From positions 496,001 through 560,000 of the forward strand of contig NZ_CP047156.1 in the NCBI RefSeq assembly GCF_009834025.1: 64,000 bases of DNA. Direction: 5' to 3'. This DNA is from Epidermidibacterium keratini (lineage in GTDB: Bacteria; Actinomycetota; Actinomycetes; Mycobacteriales; Antricoccaceae). Position numbers and translations under genes: made by a program. Shown here piece after piece: positions 26,740 through 34,727 of the stretch. Under the pieces are notes generated by a model that was given only the letters and a program-made list of their open reading frames with translations, had not been told where the DNA came from and ran no database searches. The first letter of the stretch is position 1, and every line of letters begins with the position of its first letter.

Positions 26740-27711
26740 ATGAACCCATCACTCACCCCGCCGCCACACCCCCGCAACACCGGCGTGCTCGGCTTCGGCC
26801 AGTACCGGCCCAGCCGAGTCGTCACTAACGACGACCTGTCCAAGCTCGTCGACACCTCCGACGAGTGGATCACCTCGCGCGTCGGCATCAAGGAGCGGCG
26901 CTACGCCGATGACGACGAGACGATCGTCGCCATGTCGGTGGCAGCCGGCGCTGACGCGATCAAGGCCGCTGGGCTCAGTGCGGCCGACATCGACCTCGTC
27001 ATCGTCTCGAGCTGCTCGCTGGAGACTCCCCTTCCCGGCGCCGCACCCGAGGTCGCCTACCAGCTCGGCGCCAACGCGCCGGGCGCTTACGACCTCAACG
27101 CGGCGTGCGCCGGCTTCTGCTACTCGCTGGCCGCCGCGGACCAGGCGATCCGCACCGGCGCCAGCGAACGCGCCCTGGTGATCGGCGTCGAGAAGCTCTC
27201 GCAGTGGGTCGACCACACCGACCGCTCGACCAGCATCATCTTCGCCGACGGGGCCGGGGCCGCCGTACTCGCCGCGAGCCCCGAGCAGGGCATCAGCCCG
27301 GTCGTGTGGGGCAGCGCCGGCGACAAGCCCGAGGCGATCATCGCGCGCCGCCGCGACACCAAGCTGGAGATGGACGGGCGCGCGGTGTTCCGGTGGGCCA
27401 CCACCGACATCCGCGACCAGCTCACTCGGATCTGCGATGCCGCAGGGATCACGCTGCGCGATGTCGATGCGTTCGTGCCGCACCAGGCCAACACCCGGAT
27501 CATCGATGCGATGCTGCGCGGACAGGACTTCCGCGACGACGTGGTCGTGGCCCGCGACATCGAGTACGCCGGAAACACGTCGTCGGCTTCCGTGCCGCTG
27601 GCGGTGTGTGCTCTGGCTGATACCGGCCACATCACCTCGGGCGATAAGGTGCTCACCATCGGGTTCGGTGCGGGTCTGACCTTCGCCGGACAGATATTCG
27701 TGATGCCCTGA
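26740..27711 (+). CDS. fabH: Beta-ketoacyl-ACP synthase III FabH
   Basis: A 323-residue initiating condensing enzyme joining an acyl-CoA starter with malonyl-ACP. The triad is complete: Cys123 in LNAACAGFCYS, His in VPHQANTRII and Asn in YAGNTSSASVP. GFGAGLTFAGQI closes the fold. The start is ATG 26740, 23 bases after fabD. As in other actinobacteria it may accept branched starters; this cannot be read directly. Confidence 0.95.
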   Translation: MNPSLTPPPHPRNTGVLGFGQYRPSRVVTNDDLSKLVDTSDEWITSRVGIKERRYADDDETIVAMSVAAGADAIKAAGLSAADIDLVIVSSCSLETPLPGAAPEVAYQLGANAPGAYDLNAACAGFCYSLAAADQAIRTGASERALVIGVEKLSQWVDHTDRSTSIIFADGAGAAVLAASPEQGISPVVWGSAGDKPEAIIARRRDTKLEMDGRAVFRWATTDIRDQLTRICDAAGITLRDVDAFVPHQANTRIIDAMLRGQDFRDDVVVARDIEYAGNTSSASVPLAVCALADTGHITSGDKVLTIGFGAGLTFAGQIFVMP

Positions 27712-27790
27712 CGGCAGCCGTCGCGCCTAGCGCGATATCGCGAACCGACGCCTCTGCGGCAGGAGCCGCCAGATGAGAAAGGAACACCCA

Positions 27791-28033
27791 GTGGCAACTA
27801 CCCAGGAGATCCAGGACGGCCTCGCCGAGATCCTCGAGGAGGTCGCCGGCGTGATGCCGGAGGACGTCGCTCCCGAGAAGTCGTTCACCGACGATCTCGA
27901 CGTCGACTCGCTGTCCATGGTTGAGATCGCAACCGCGGTCGAGGACAAGTGGGGCGTCGCGATCCCCGACGAGGAGCTCGCCAACATCAAGACCGTCGGC
28001 GACGCGATGAAGTACATCGAAAGCAACCAGTAG
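27791..28033 (+). CDS. acpP: Acyl carrier protein AcpP
   Basis: An 80-residue acidic carrier protein. The phosphopantetheine attachment serine is Ser40 in LDVDSLSMVEI. GTG 27791 is preferred over an in-frame ATG 18 bases earlier because AAAGGA lies seven bases upstream. It sits between fabH and fabF in the fatty acid synthesis operon. Confidence 0.96.
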   Translation: MATTQEIQDGLAEILEEVAGVMPEDVAPEKSFTDDLDVDSLSMVEIATAVEDKWGVAIPDEELANIKTVGDAMKYIESNQ

Positions 28034-28124
28034 CACGCGTGAGCCGTGGCCTACGCCCGCCGCAGGCCACGGCCAGCACGCCCGCCACGCAATGCCCACG
28101 CACCGCCAAGCAAGGACACGCGAC

Positions 28125-29345
28125 GTGAACGATGTAGTGATCACCGGCCTCGGAGCGACCACCCCGCTCGGCGGTGACGTCGAGTCCTCATGGCAAGCGC
28201 TTCTTGCCGGCAAGAGCGGCGTACGCCGACTCGACGACTGGCCGGAGGACATCCCGACCCAGATCGCCGCGCTCTACGCCGAGGATCCGGCGAGCCACCT
28301 CGAGAAGGCCCGGGCCCGTCGCCTCGATCGTTCGCAGCAGGCCGCCATCGTCGGCGCGCGTGAAGCGTGGGAAAACGCCGGCAGCCCGGACGTCGACCCG
28401 GACCGGCTCGCCGTCGTCATCGGCACCGGCATCGGCGGCGCCGTCACCCTGCTCGCTCAGCACGACCTTCGACTTGAGCGCGGCGCGCGTCGCGTCTCCC
28501 CGCACATGGTGCCGATGCTGATGCCCAATGGCCCGGCCGCCGCTGTCGGTCTGGAAGTTGGCGCTCGCGGCGGCGTACACACCACCGTCTCGGCCTGCGC
28601 CTCGGGTGCTGAAGCTCTCGCGCTTGGCCTCGATCTGATCCGTGCCGGACGCGTCGACGTCGTCGTCGCCGGCGGCGCGGAAGCCTGCATCCACCCCACC
28701 CCGTTCGCGGGATTCGGTATGGCGCGGGCAATGTCGACCAACAACGACGATCCTGAGGCCGCCTCGCGCCCCTTCGATGCCGCTCGCAACGGCTTCGTCA
28801 TGGGCGAGGGTACGGCGGTGATGGTGCTCGAGTCGGCCGAGCACGCTGCGGCCCGCGGCGCGACGCCGATCGTGCGGCTGGCCGGCGCCGGGATCACCTC
28901 CGACTCCTACGACATGGTCGCCCCGGAGCCGAGCGGATCCGGTGCTGCGCGGGCGATCCGGCTCGCGCTGCGCAACGGCGGGGTGGACGCGGCCGACGTA
29001 CACCACGTCAACGCGCATGCCACCTCAACGCCGGTCGGCGACATCGCCGAAGCCGCAGCGATCCGCGCCGCGATCGGCGACCACGCGCTGATCTCGGCGA
29101 CCAAGGCATCGACCGGTCACATGATGGGTGCATCCGGCGCGGTCGAGGCGCTCTTCACCATCCTCGCGCTCCGAGATCAGGTCGCGCCGCACATTCTCAA
29201 CCTGACCGACCCGGACGCCGATCCCAACGTGCAGGCGCTCGATCTGGTGCGCGACGAACCGCGCAAGGCCGAGATGAAGGCCGCGATCAACAACTCGTTT
29301 GGCTTCGGCGGGCACAACGCCGCGCTGCTGTTTACCACCGCGTGA
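28125..29345 (+). CDS. fabF: Beta-ketoacyl-ACP synthase II FabF
   Basis: A 406-residue elongating condensing enzyme. It starts VNDVVITGLGATTPLGGD and carries the nucleophile Cys158 in VSACASGAEAL and the two histidines in NAHATSTPVGD and STGHMMGASGAVEAL. NNSFGFGGHNAAL is the C-terminal Gly-rich loop. GTG 28125 follows AAGGA and agrees with the family start. It is followed 16 bases later by accD. Confidence 0.95.
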   Translation: MNDVVITGLGATTPLGGDVESSWQALLAGKSGVRRLDDWPEDIPTQIAALYAEDPASHLEKARARRLDRSQQAAIVGAREAWENAGSPDVDPDRLAVVIGTGIGGAVTLLAQHDLRLERGARRVSPHMVPMLMPNGPAAAVGLEVGARGGVHTTVSACASGAEALALGLDLIRAGRVDVVVAGGAEACIHPTPFAGFGMARAMSTNNDDPEAASRPFDAARNGFVMGEGTAVMVLESAEHAAARGATPIVRLAGAGITSDSYDMVAPEPSGSGAARAIRLALRNGGVDAADVHHVNAHATSTPVGDIAEAAAIRAAIGDHALISATKASTGHMMGASGAVEALFTILALRDQVAPHILNLTDPDADPNVQALDLVRDEPRKAEMKAAINNSFGFGGHNAALLFTTA

Positions 29346-29361
29346 GCCTTAGGAGGCACCC

Positions 29362-30783
29362 ATGACCCAGGCTCCCCAGAAGCCCGACACCGCCGTCGAG
29401 GTCGACCCCCGCGACCCGGTCGCGCGCCTGGCGACCCTCTTTGACCCAAACACCTTAGAGCTGGCCAACAGCCGCGACGAGGGCACTGGTGTGGTGTGGG
29501 GCCGCGGCGCGATCAACGGCTCACCTGCCGTCGCGTTCTGCACCGACGCCACCAAGATGGGCGGTGCGATGGGCTCGGAGGGCTGCGTCAACATCGTCGA
29601 TGCGATCGAGACCGCCAACCGCGAGCGCATCCCGGTCATCGGCATCTGGCACTCCGGCGGTGCCCGGCTGGCCGAGGGCGTCGAGGCGCTCGACGCGGTC
29701 GGCAAGGTCTTCGCCGCGATGGTGCACGCCTCCGGGCGCATCCCCCAGCTATCGGTCGTACTCGGCCCGGCTGCCGGCGGTGCGGCGTACGGTCCGGCAT
29801 TGACCGACGTGGTGATCATGTCGGGTTCTGGGCGCGTGTTCGTGACCGGCCCGGAGGTCGTGCGGTCGGTGACCGGCGAGCAGGTCGACATGGAGATGCT
29901 CGGCGGACCGGACACCCACGGCAAGAAGAGCGGCGTCGTACACATCACCACCCCCACCGACCAGGACGCGCTCGACACGGCGCGCGAGCTCGCAACTTTG
30001 CTTGGCGAGCAAGGAAAGTTCGATGTCAGCAAGGCACGGGTGATGCCGGAGCTCGAGGACGCGTTGCCGGAGTCGCCGCGCCGCGCGTATGACGTGAAGC
30101 CGATCCTGCGCATGCTGCTTGATGACGGCGAGTTCCTGGAGATCCAGGCCAAATGGGCGCCCAACATCGTGGTCGGCTTCGGGCGGATGGCCGGGCGCAC
30201 GGTCGGCGTCGTTGCCAACAACCCGATCCGCCTCGGCGGGTGCCTGGACTCCCAGAGCGCCGAGAAGTCGGCCCGCTTCGTGCGGCTGTGCGACGCGCTC
30301 GGCATCCCGCTCGTGGTGATCGTCGACGTACCCGGCTATCTGCCCGGTGTCGGTCAGGAGTGGGACGGCGTCGTACGCCGTGGCGCCAAGCTGCTGCACG
30401 CCTTCGCCGAGTGCGTCGTACCGCGCGTGACCCTGGTGACGCGCAAGGTGTACGGCGGCGCCTACATCGCGATGAACTCCCGCTCACTCGGCGCGACGCG
30501 AGTCTTTGCCTGGCCCACCGCCGAGGTGGCCGTCATGGGCGCCAAGGCCGCGGTCGGCATCCTGCACCGCAAGACCCTGGCGGCGACGCCGATCGAGGAG
30601 CGCGACGAGGTCGAGGCGCGGCTCATCGAGGAGCAGGAGCGCATCGCCGGCGGCGTGGCCCGCGCGTTGGAGCTGGGCGTCGTCGATGAGGTCATCGACC
30701 CCGCGCAGACGCAGGTCCAGCTGGTCAAGGCGCTCGCTTCACGGCCGAGCGGGCGCGGAGCCCACGGCAACATCCCGCTCTAG
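29362..30783 (+). CDS. Acyl-CoA carboxylase beta subunit (AccD6/PccB type)
   Basis: A 473-residue carboxyltransferase subunit of acetyl-/propionyl-CoA carboxylase. Acyl-CoA and biotin sites show as IWHSGGARLAEGVEAL, LGPAAGGAAYGPALTD and, in the second half, VPGYLPGVGQEWDGV, RKVYGGAYIAMNSRSLGA and WPTAEVAVMGAKAAVGIL. A location right after fabF, as in the mycobacterial accD6 locus, suggests it supplies malonyl-CoA to fatty acid synthesis. ATG 29362 follows GGAGG. The biotinylated alpha subunit must be encoded elsewhere. Confidence 0.93.
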   Translation: MTQAPQKPDTAVEVDPRDPVARLATLFDPNTLELANSRDEGTGVVWGRGAINGSPAVAFCTDATKMGGAMGSEGCVNIVDAIETANRERIPVIGIWHSGGARLAEGVEALDAVGKVFAAMVHASGRIPQLSVVLGPAAGGAAYGPALTDVVIMSGSGRVFVTGPEVVRSVTGEQVDMEMLGGPDTHGKKSGVVHITTPTDQDALDTARELATLLGEQGKFDVSKARVMPELEDALPESPRRAYDVKPILRMLLDDGEFLEIQAKWAPNIVVGFGRMAGRTVGVVANNPIRLGGCLDSQSAEKSARFVRLCDALGIPLVVIVDVPGYLPGVGQEWDGVVRRGAKLLHAFAECVVPRVTLVTRKVYGGAYIAMNSRSLGATRVFAWPTAEVAVMGAKAAVGILHRKTLAATPIEERDEVEARLIEEQERIAGGVARALELGVVDEVIDPAQTQVQLVKALASRPSGRGAHGNIPL

Positions 30784-30789
30784 CCCGCA

Positions 30790-30890
30790 CCCCTCGCCCG
30801 CCGTACCCCTCGCGCCGTATCCCGCGAGCGCCGTACCCCTTCGCCCGCCGTACCCCTTCGCCCGCCGTACCCCTTCGCCCGCCGTATCCC
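30790..30890. repeat. Short 17-bp tandem repeat downstream of accD
   Basis: GCCGTA recurs at 30800, 30814, 30830, 30847, 30864 and 30881. The last four starts are exactly 17 bp apart, with unit GCCGTACCCCTTCGCCC; the earlier copies are degenerate. The array is intergenic and followed at once by the long hairpin at 30926-30976. Confidence 0.85.
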
Positions 30891-30895
30891 GATCT

Positions 30896-30976
30896 GCGGT
30901 GCCTTTCGCCCCGCTCTTCTCACTCGCGGTGCCTTTCGCCCCGCTCTGGGGCGATTATCGGGGCGAAACGCACCGC
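30896..30976. terminator. Hairpin with duplicated left arm between accD and DUF3145 genes
   Basis: The 18-base element GCGGTGCCTTTCGCCCCG occurs at 30896-30913 and again at 30926-30943, and its reverse complement (one mismatch) at 30959-30976. The second copy pairs across a 15-base loop. The direct duplication allows two alternative stems. It separates convergent genes and probably terminates both. Confidence 0.75.
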
Positions 30977-30983
30977 AGGTCGA

Positions 30984-31475
30984 CTAGCCGGCGCGGTGGA
31001 TCCAGGTGACGGCCGCGCCGTCGCCGCCCTCGCGGAAGGCCTCCAGCTCGGCATCGACCGACGTACCCAGCAAGGCATCAAGACCGTGCTGGTAGTCCTC
31101 GGCGGTGCGGGCCGACTCGCACAGGGCGCGCAGCTGGTTTTCCGAGATCACGATGTCGCCGTTGACCGACGTCTGCGCCCGAAACAGCCCGCGACCTGGC
31201 AGATGGGCGATGCGCTCGCCGTCGGTGCCGGCGGTCGGGTCCTCGGTGACCTCGAAGACCAGCGTCGGCCAGGCCTTGAGCGCGCTCGCGATTGCCGACG
31301 CCGTCCCCGAGGGGCCGTTCCAGCTCAGCTCGGTGCGCAGCTCGCCGGGCGCCGCCGGCTGCGCGGTCCACTCGATCCGCACGTCGGTGCGCAGCGCAGC
31401 AGAAAGCGCCCACTCGGCATGCGGAGTGAGTGCCGGTGGTGCGCTGTGGATGAATACAACTCCACGGGTCTGCAT
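30984..31475 (-). CDS. DUF3145 family protein
   Basis: A 163-residue soluble protein of the actinobacterial DUF3145 family: MQTRGVVFIHSAPPALTPH at the start, WALSAALR, then SGTASAIASALKAWPTL-VFEVTEDP. Its function is not known. ATG 31475 is chosen because GGAGG lies six bases upstream and the family begins there. It is a single gene convergent with accD. Confidence 0.85.
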   Translation of the reverse strand: MQTRGVVFIHSAPPALTPHAEWALSAALRTDVRIEWTAQPAAPGELRTELSWNGPSGTASAIASALKAWPTLVFEVTEDPTAGTDGERIAHLPGRGLFRAQTSVNGDIVISENQLRALCESARTAEDYQHGLDALLGTSVDAELEAFREGGDGAAVTWIHRAG

Positions 31476-31672
31476 CGCGGGCCTCCAGTCGTCCGGACGT
31501 CTTCCCCAACGCCGTGACTGATGATGCTCACGTGACTCGTGTGTAGGTTGTGGTTTCATTCTGACGTATGGCGCTCAATCGCGCTACCCCTGGGTCTCGA
31601 TCCACACCGCGCGTACGCCGAGTGCCCGTGGTTGGATTGGGAAGCCGAGCAGCCGAGTACGCCGAGGACGAG

Positions 31673-32695
31673 ATGCCATTCCTGCGCCGTAAGCGCGAAG
31701 CCACCCCCACGGACGACCACGAGGTCACGACCGACGAGGTCACGACCGAGGACGACGCCGATGCGGTCGATGCCGCCGATGCCGGGCTCGATGAGGACGC
31801 CAGCGACGATTCCGGGACCGCTCGCATCGAGGACGAAGCCGAGGCAGAAGACGTCGACGAGGACGACGCTGACGAGCTCAGCGCCCGGGACGCCGAAGAC
31901 GGCAGCATCGTCGAGCTGGACGACGACCTCGACGACGAAGACCAGGACGTCGACGCGGACGATCTCGACGAAGACGACGAAGCGCCCCGCAAGCAACGCA
32001 AGGGCGGACTGCGCGGCTGGCTGCGGGCCCGCGAGAAGAAGACCGACTACGGCCCGGACTACGCCGTACGCGTGGCCACACTCCCTGACCTTGAGCACTT
32101 TCCCGAAGACGGGCATGTGCACCCGGAGATCGTGCGCAGCTGGCTGGCGCTGCAGCAGTTCGGCGAGGCGATGCTTCTCGTGTCGTGGTTCAAGGACCGT
32201 CCCGCCGGCTACGTGATGGTGTCGTGGACCGGTGACTGGGAAGACGCCATCCGCAAGCGGTTCAAGAACGTCCCGTCGATCACCAACCTGTGGGTCGACG
32301 AGGAGCATGCCGAGGCAGGCGTCGAACGCAAGCTGCTCGAAGCCGCCCTGACCGTGATCGAGAAGCAGGGCCGCGACAAGGCCCTCATCAGCGTCGACCG
32401 CGACGACCGTCCGGCGCGCAAACTCTACCGCGAGCTCGGGTTCACCGACACCAAGGCGCGCACGACCGACTCATACGTCTATCGAGACGCCGAGGGAAAG
32501 AAACGCCGCGGGGAGCACAAGAACCTCGTGCTCATCAAGGACTTCACCGAGGTCGACGAAGAGGACGATGATCTCGACGACGACGAAGCCGCGGATGAGC
32601 CGCAGACCGACGCGGACGAGGAGAGCGAGACCGACGCGGACGCGGAGAGCGAGACCGATGAGCCCGCCGACGACGCGGTAGATCGAAAGTCATAG
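31673..32695 (+). CDS. GNAT-type acetyltransferase with acidic tails
   Basis: A 340-residue protein built of three parts: an Asp/Glu-rich N-terminal tail (about 15-105), a GNAT-fold domain (about 120-285) and a second Asp/Glu-rich C-terminal tail with DADEESETDADAESETDE repeats. The GNAT core shows SITNLWVDEEHAEAGVERKL, LISVDRDDRPARKLYRELGF and a beta-strand LVLIKDF. The usual acetyl-CoA loop (R/QxxGxG/A) is poorly conserved, reading EAGVERKL, so activity is uncertain. ATG 31673 (MPFLRRKRE) is chosen; the frame is open earlier without family support. The substrate is unknown. Confidence 0.65.
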   Translation: MPFLRRKREATPTDDHEVTTDEVTTEDDADAVDAADAGLDEDASDDSGTARIEDEAEAEDVDEDDADELSARDAEDGSIVELDDDLDDEDQDVDADDLDEDDEAPRKQRKGGLRGWLRAREKKTDYGPDYAVRVATLPDLEHFPEDGHVHPEIVRSWLALQQFGEAMLLVSWFKDRPAGYVMVSWTGDWEDAIRKRFKNVPSITNLWVDEEHAEAGVERKLLEAALTVIEKQGRDKALISVDRDDRPARKLYRELGFTDTKARTTDSYVYRDAEGKKRRGEHKNLVLIKDFTEVDEEDDDLDDDEAADEPQTDADEESETDADAESETDEPADDAVDRKS

Positions 32696-32751
32696 TCGAT
32701 CGCTGCCGATCGACAGTCGATCGGGAGCGCCCGCGTCCATAGCGTCGCGGT

Positions 32752-33459
32752 ATGCCCTTCTTCTCCCGCCTTCGGCGGCTTCTTTCCCACTCACTCACCG
32801 CGGTCCTCGTGGTCGCCATCTCCCTACTCACGACCGGACAGGCATACGCCACACCGTCCACCGCTACGGATGACCCCGTGCGCGCCTGGGCGCAAGATTC
32901 CTTTGAGGGCAGCGGGTTTCCCGGCATGACCTACGTCGCACTCGACGGCGAGACGACCTCGGTGGGCGGGTTCGGCGAGGACGCAAGCGGTACGCCGCTG
33001 ACAGTCATCAAGCTGACCACGTTCGACCTCGACGAGTACGTCGTCACCGCGTTGCAGCGCGGAGCGAGCGGATTCCTGCTGAAGGCATCTGACCCTCGAG
33101 AGCTGGCGTACGCCGTGCACGCCGTACACGCCGGCGGCGTCTACCTCGCACCGCGGATCACCAAGCGGCTGGTCGACACCGGCCTGCTGGGCGCGGCGAC
33201 CGCGCGACGTGCCCGCGCTCGCGAGCTCGTCGCGCGGCTCACCGAGCGCGAGCGTGAGGTGCTGGCAGCACTCGCCGACGGGCTGTCCAACCAACAGATC
33301 GGTCGCCGCCTCGCGCTGGCCGAAGGGACCGTGAAGGTGCACGTCAGCGCGATCCTCGCCAAGCTCGAAGTCGACAACCGGGTCAGCGCCGCCCTGCTCG
33401 CCGTCGAGTCCGGCGTACTGCCGACGCGCGGTGGATTGTCCACCGATATCGGCCCGTAA
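32752..33459 (+). CDS. Chimeric gene: exported serine-hydrolase N-terminus fused to NarL-type regulator C-terminus
   Basis: A 235-residue reading frame made of two unlike parts. Residues 1-33 form a secretion signal ending AYA. Residues 34-84 (FPGMTYVALDGETTSVGGFG, then EDASGTPLT) match the start of CubicO/beta-lactamase-type serine hydrolases, which normally go on to an SxxK motif that is absent here. From about residue 85, VIKLTTFDLDEYVVTALQRG then ASGFLLKASDP is the back half of a response-regulator receiver. It keeps the conserved Lys111 but lacks the phosphorylated Asp. A full LuxR-type DNA-binding domain follows (LTEREREVLAALADGLSNQQ, 163-182; TVKVHVSAILAKL). An in-frame deletion between two former genes is the simplest reading. 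A signal peptide on a DNA-binding protein makes function doubtful. Confidence 0.75.
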   Translation: MPFFSRLRRLLSHSLTAVLVVAISLLTTGQAYATPSTATDDPVRAWAQDSFEGSGFPGMTYVALDGETTSVGGFGEDASGTPLTVIKLTTFDLDEYVVTALQRGASGFLLKASDPRELAYAVHAVHAGGVYLAPRITKRLVDTGLLGAATARRARARELVARLTEREREVLAALADGLSNQQIGRRLALAEGTVKVHVSAILAKLEVDNRVSAALLAVESGVLPTRGGLSTDIGP

Positions 33460-33478
33460 GCGGTGGTGAACCCACCGC
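33460..33478. terminator. Short hairpin after the chimeric gene
   Basis: GCGGTGG (33460-33466) and CCACCGC (33472-33478) pair across TGAAC directly after the stop codon. A factor-independent terminator without T-tract is likely. The 164-base gap to ino1 holds no other gene. Confidence 0.6.
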
Positions 33479-33623
33479 GCGTCACCGGCTGCCTGAGTCG
33501 CCAGCGGCTATAGCGCCGCCGGGTGACGTCGTGATGTACGTGACGCGACAACACATGATTGATCGCTCAACTTCCGGGGTATCCTGATGGGCGCTCACTT
33601 TGCAGGTCATGGAGGAATACGTA

Positions 33624-34703
33624 ATGGGTTCGGTCAAGGTCGCCATCGTCGGCGTCGGCAACTGTGCGTCGTCGCTCGTGCAGGGGGTGCACTACTACCG
33701 CGATGCTGATCCGAAGGACACCGTCCCGGGCCTGATGCACGTGCAGTTCGGCGATTACCACGTCGGTGACGTCGAGTTCGTCGCCGCGTTCGACGTTGAT
33801 GACCTCAAGGTCGGCAAGGACCTCTCCGAGGCGATCAACGCCAGCCAGAACAACACCATCAAGATCTGCGACGTGCCGACCCTCGGCGTCGAGGTCAGCC
33901 GCGGCCACACCTACGACGGTCTGGGCACCTACTATCGCGAGATCATCGACGAGTCGCCGGCCGAGCCGGCCGACGTCGTGCAGATCCTCAAGGACCGCGA
34001 GGTCGACGTACTCGTCTCCTACCTGCCGGTGGGATCGGAAGAGGCCGACCGCTTCTACGCCCAGTGCGCGATCGATGCCGGCGTCGCCTTCGTCAACGCG
34101 CTGCCGGTCTTCATCGCCAGCGACCCCGAGTGGGCCAAGAAGTTCGAAGATGCCGGCGTGCCGATCGTGGGCGATGACATCAAGTCCCAGGTCGGTGCCA
34201 CCATCACCCACCGGGTGCTGGCCAAGCTGTTTGAAGACCGCGGTGTCGAGCTGCAGCGCACCTACCAGCTCAACTTCGGCGGCAACATGGACTTCATGAA
34301 CATGCTCGAGCGCAACCGCCTCGAGTCCAAGAAGGTTTCCAAGACGCAGGCCGTCACCTCGCAGGTGCCGCGCGAGCTCGCCAAGAGCGACGTACACGTC
34401 GGCCCCTCGGATCACGTGCCGTGGCTCGATGACCGCAAGTTCGCCTACGTGCGCCTGGAGGGCAAGGGTTTCGGCGACGTACCGACGTCGCTGGAATACA
34501 AGCTTGAGGTGTGGGACTCCCCCAACTCCGCGGGCGTCATCATCGATGCGCTGCGCGCGGCCAAGATCGCCAAGGACCGCGGGATCGGTGGCCCGATCCT
34601 CTCCGCGTCGTCATACTTCATGAAGTCGCCACCCGAGCAGTACGACGACTCCACGGCTCGCGATAACGTCGAGAAGTTCATCCGTGGTGAGGTAGACCGC
34701 TAA
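33624..34703 (+). CDS. ino1: Inositol-3-phosphate synthase
   Basis: A 359-residue actinobacterial-type enzyme that converts glucose 6-phosphate to inositol 3-phosphate, the first step towards phosphatidylinositol and mycothiol. NAD binds at [17 protein letters not shown]. Further family blocks are [55 protein letters not shown] and [18 protein letters not shown] 33624 follows GGAGGAA at seven bases. The downstream MFS gene follows after 24 bases and may be co-transcribed. Confidence 0.95.
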   Translation: MGSVKVAIVGVGNCASSLVQGVHYYRDADPKDTVPGLMHVQFGDYHVGDVEFVAAFDVDDLKVGKDLSEAINASQNNTIKICDVPTLGVEVSRGHTYDGLGTYYREIIDESPAEPADVVQILKDREVDVLVSYLPVGSEEADRFYAQCAIDAGVAFVNALPVFIASDPEWAKKFEDAGVPIVGDDIKSQVGATITHRVLAKLFEDRGVELQRTYQLNFGGNMDFMNMLERNRLESKKVSKTQAVTSQVPRELAKSDVHVGPSDHVPWLDDRKFAYVRLEGKGFGDVPTSLEYKLEVWDSPNSAGVIIDALRAAKIAKDRGIGGPILSASSYFMKSPPEQYDDSTARDNVEKFIRGEVDR

Positions 34704-34727
34704 AGATCGTCCGAGAGGAAACGCCTG

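Noticed and set aside
33541-33600. A sigma-70 promoter (TTGATC and TATCCT) before ino1
   Set aside because: The spacing between the hexamers is only 15 bp and the match is weak, so it was not listed as a feature.
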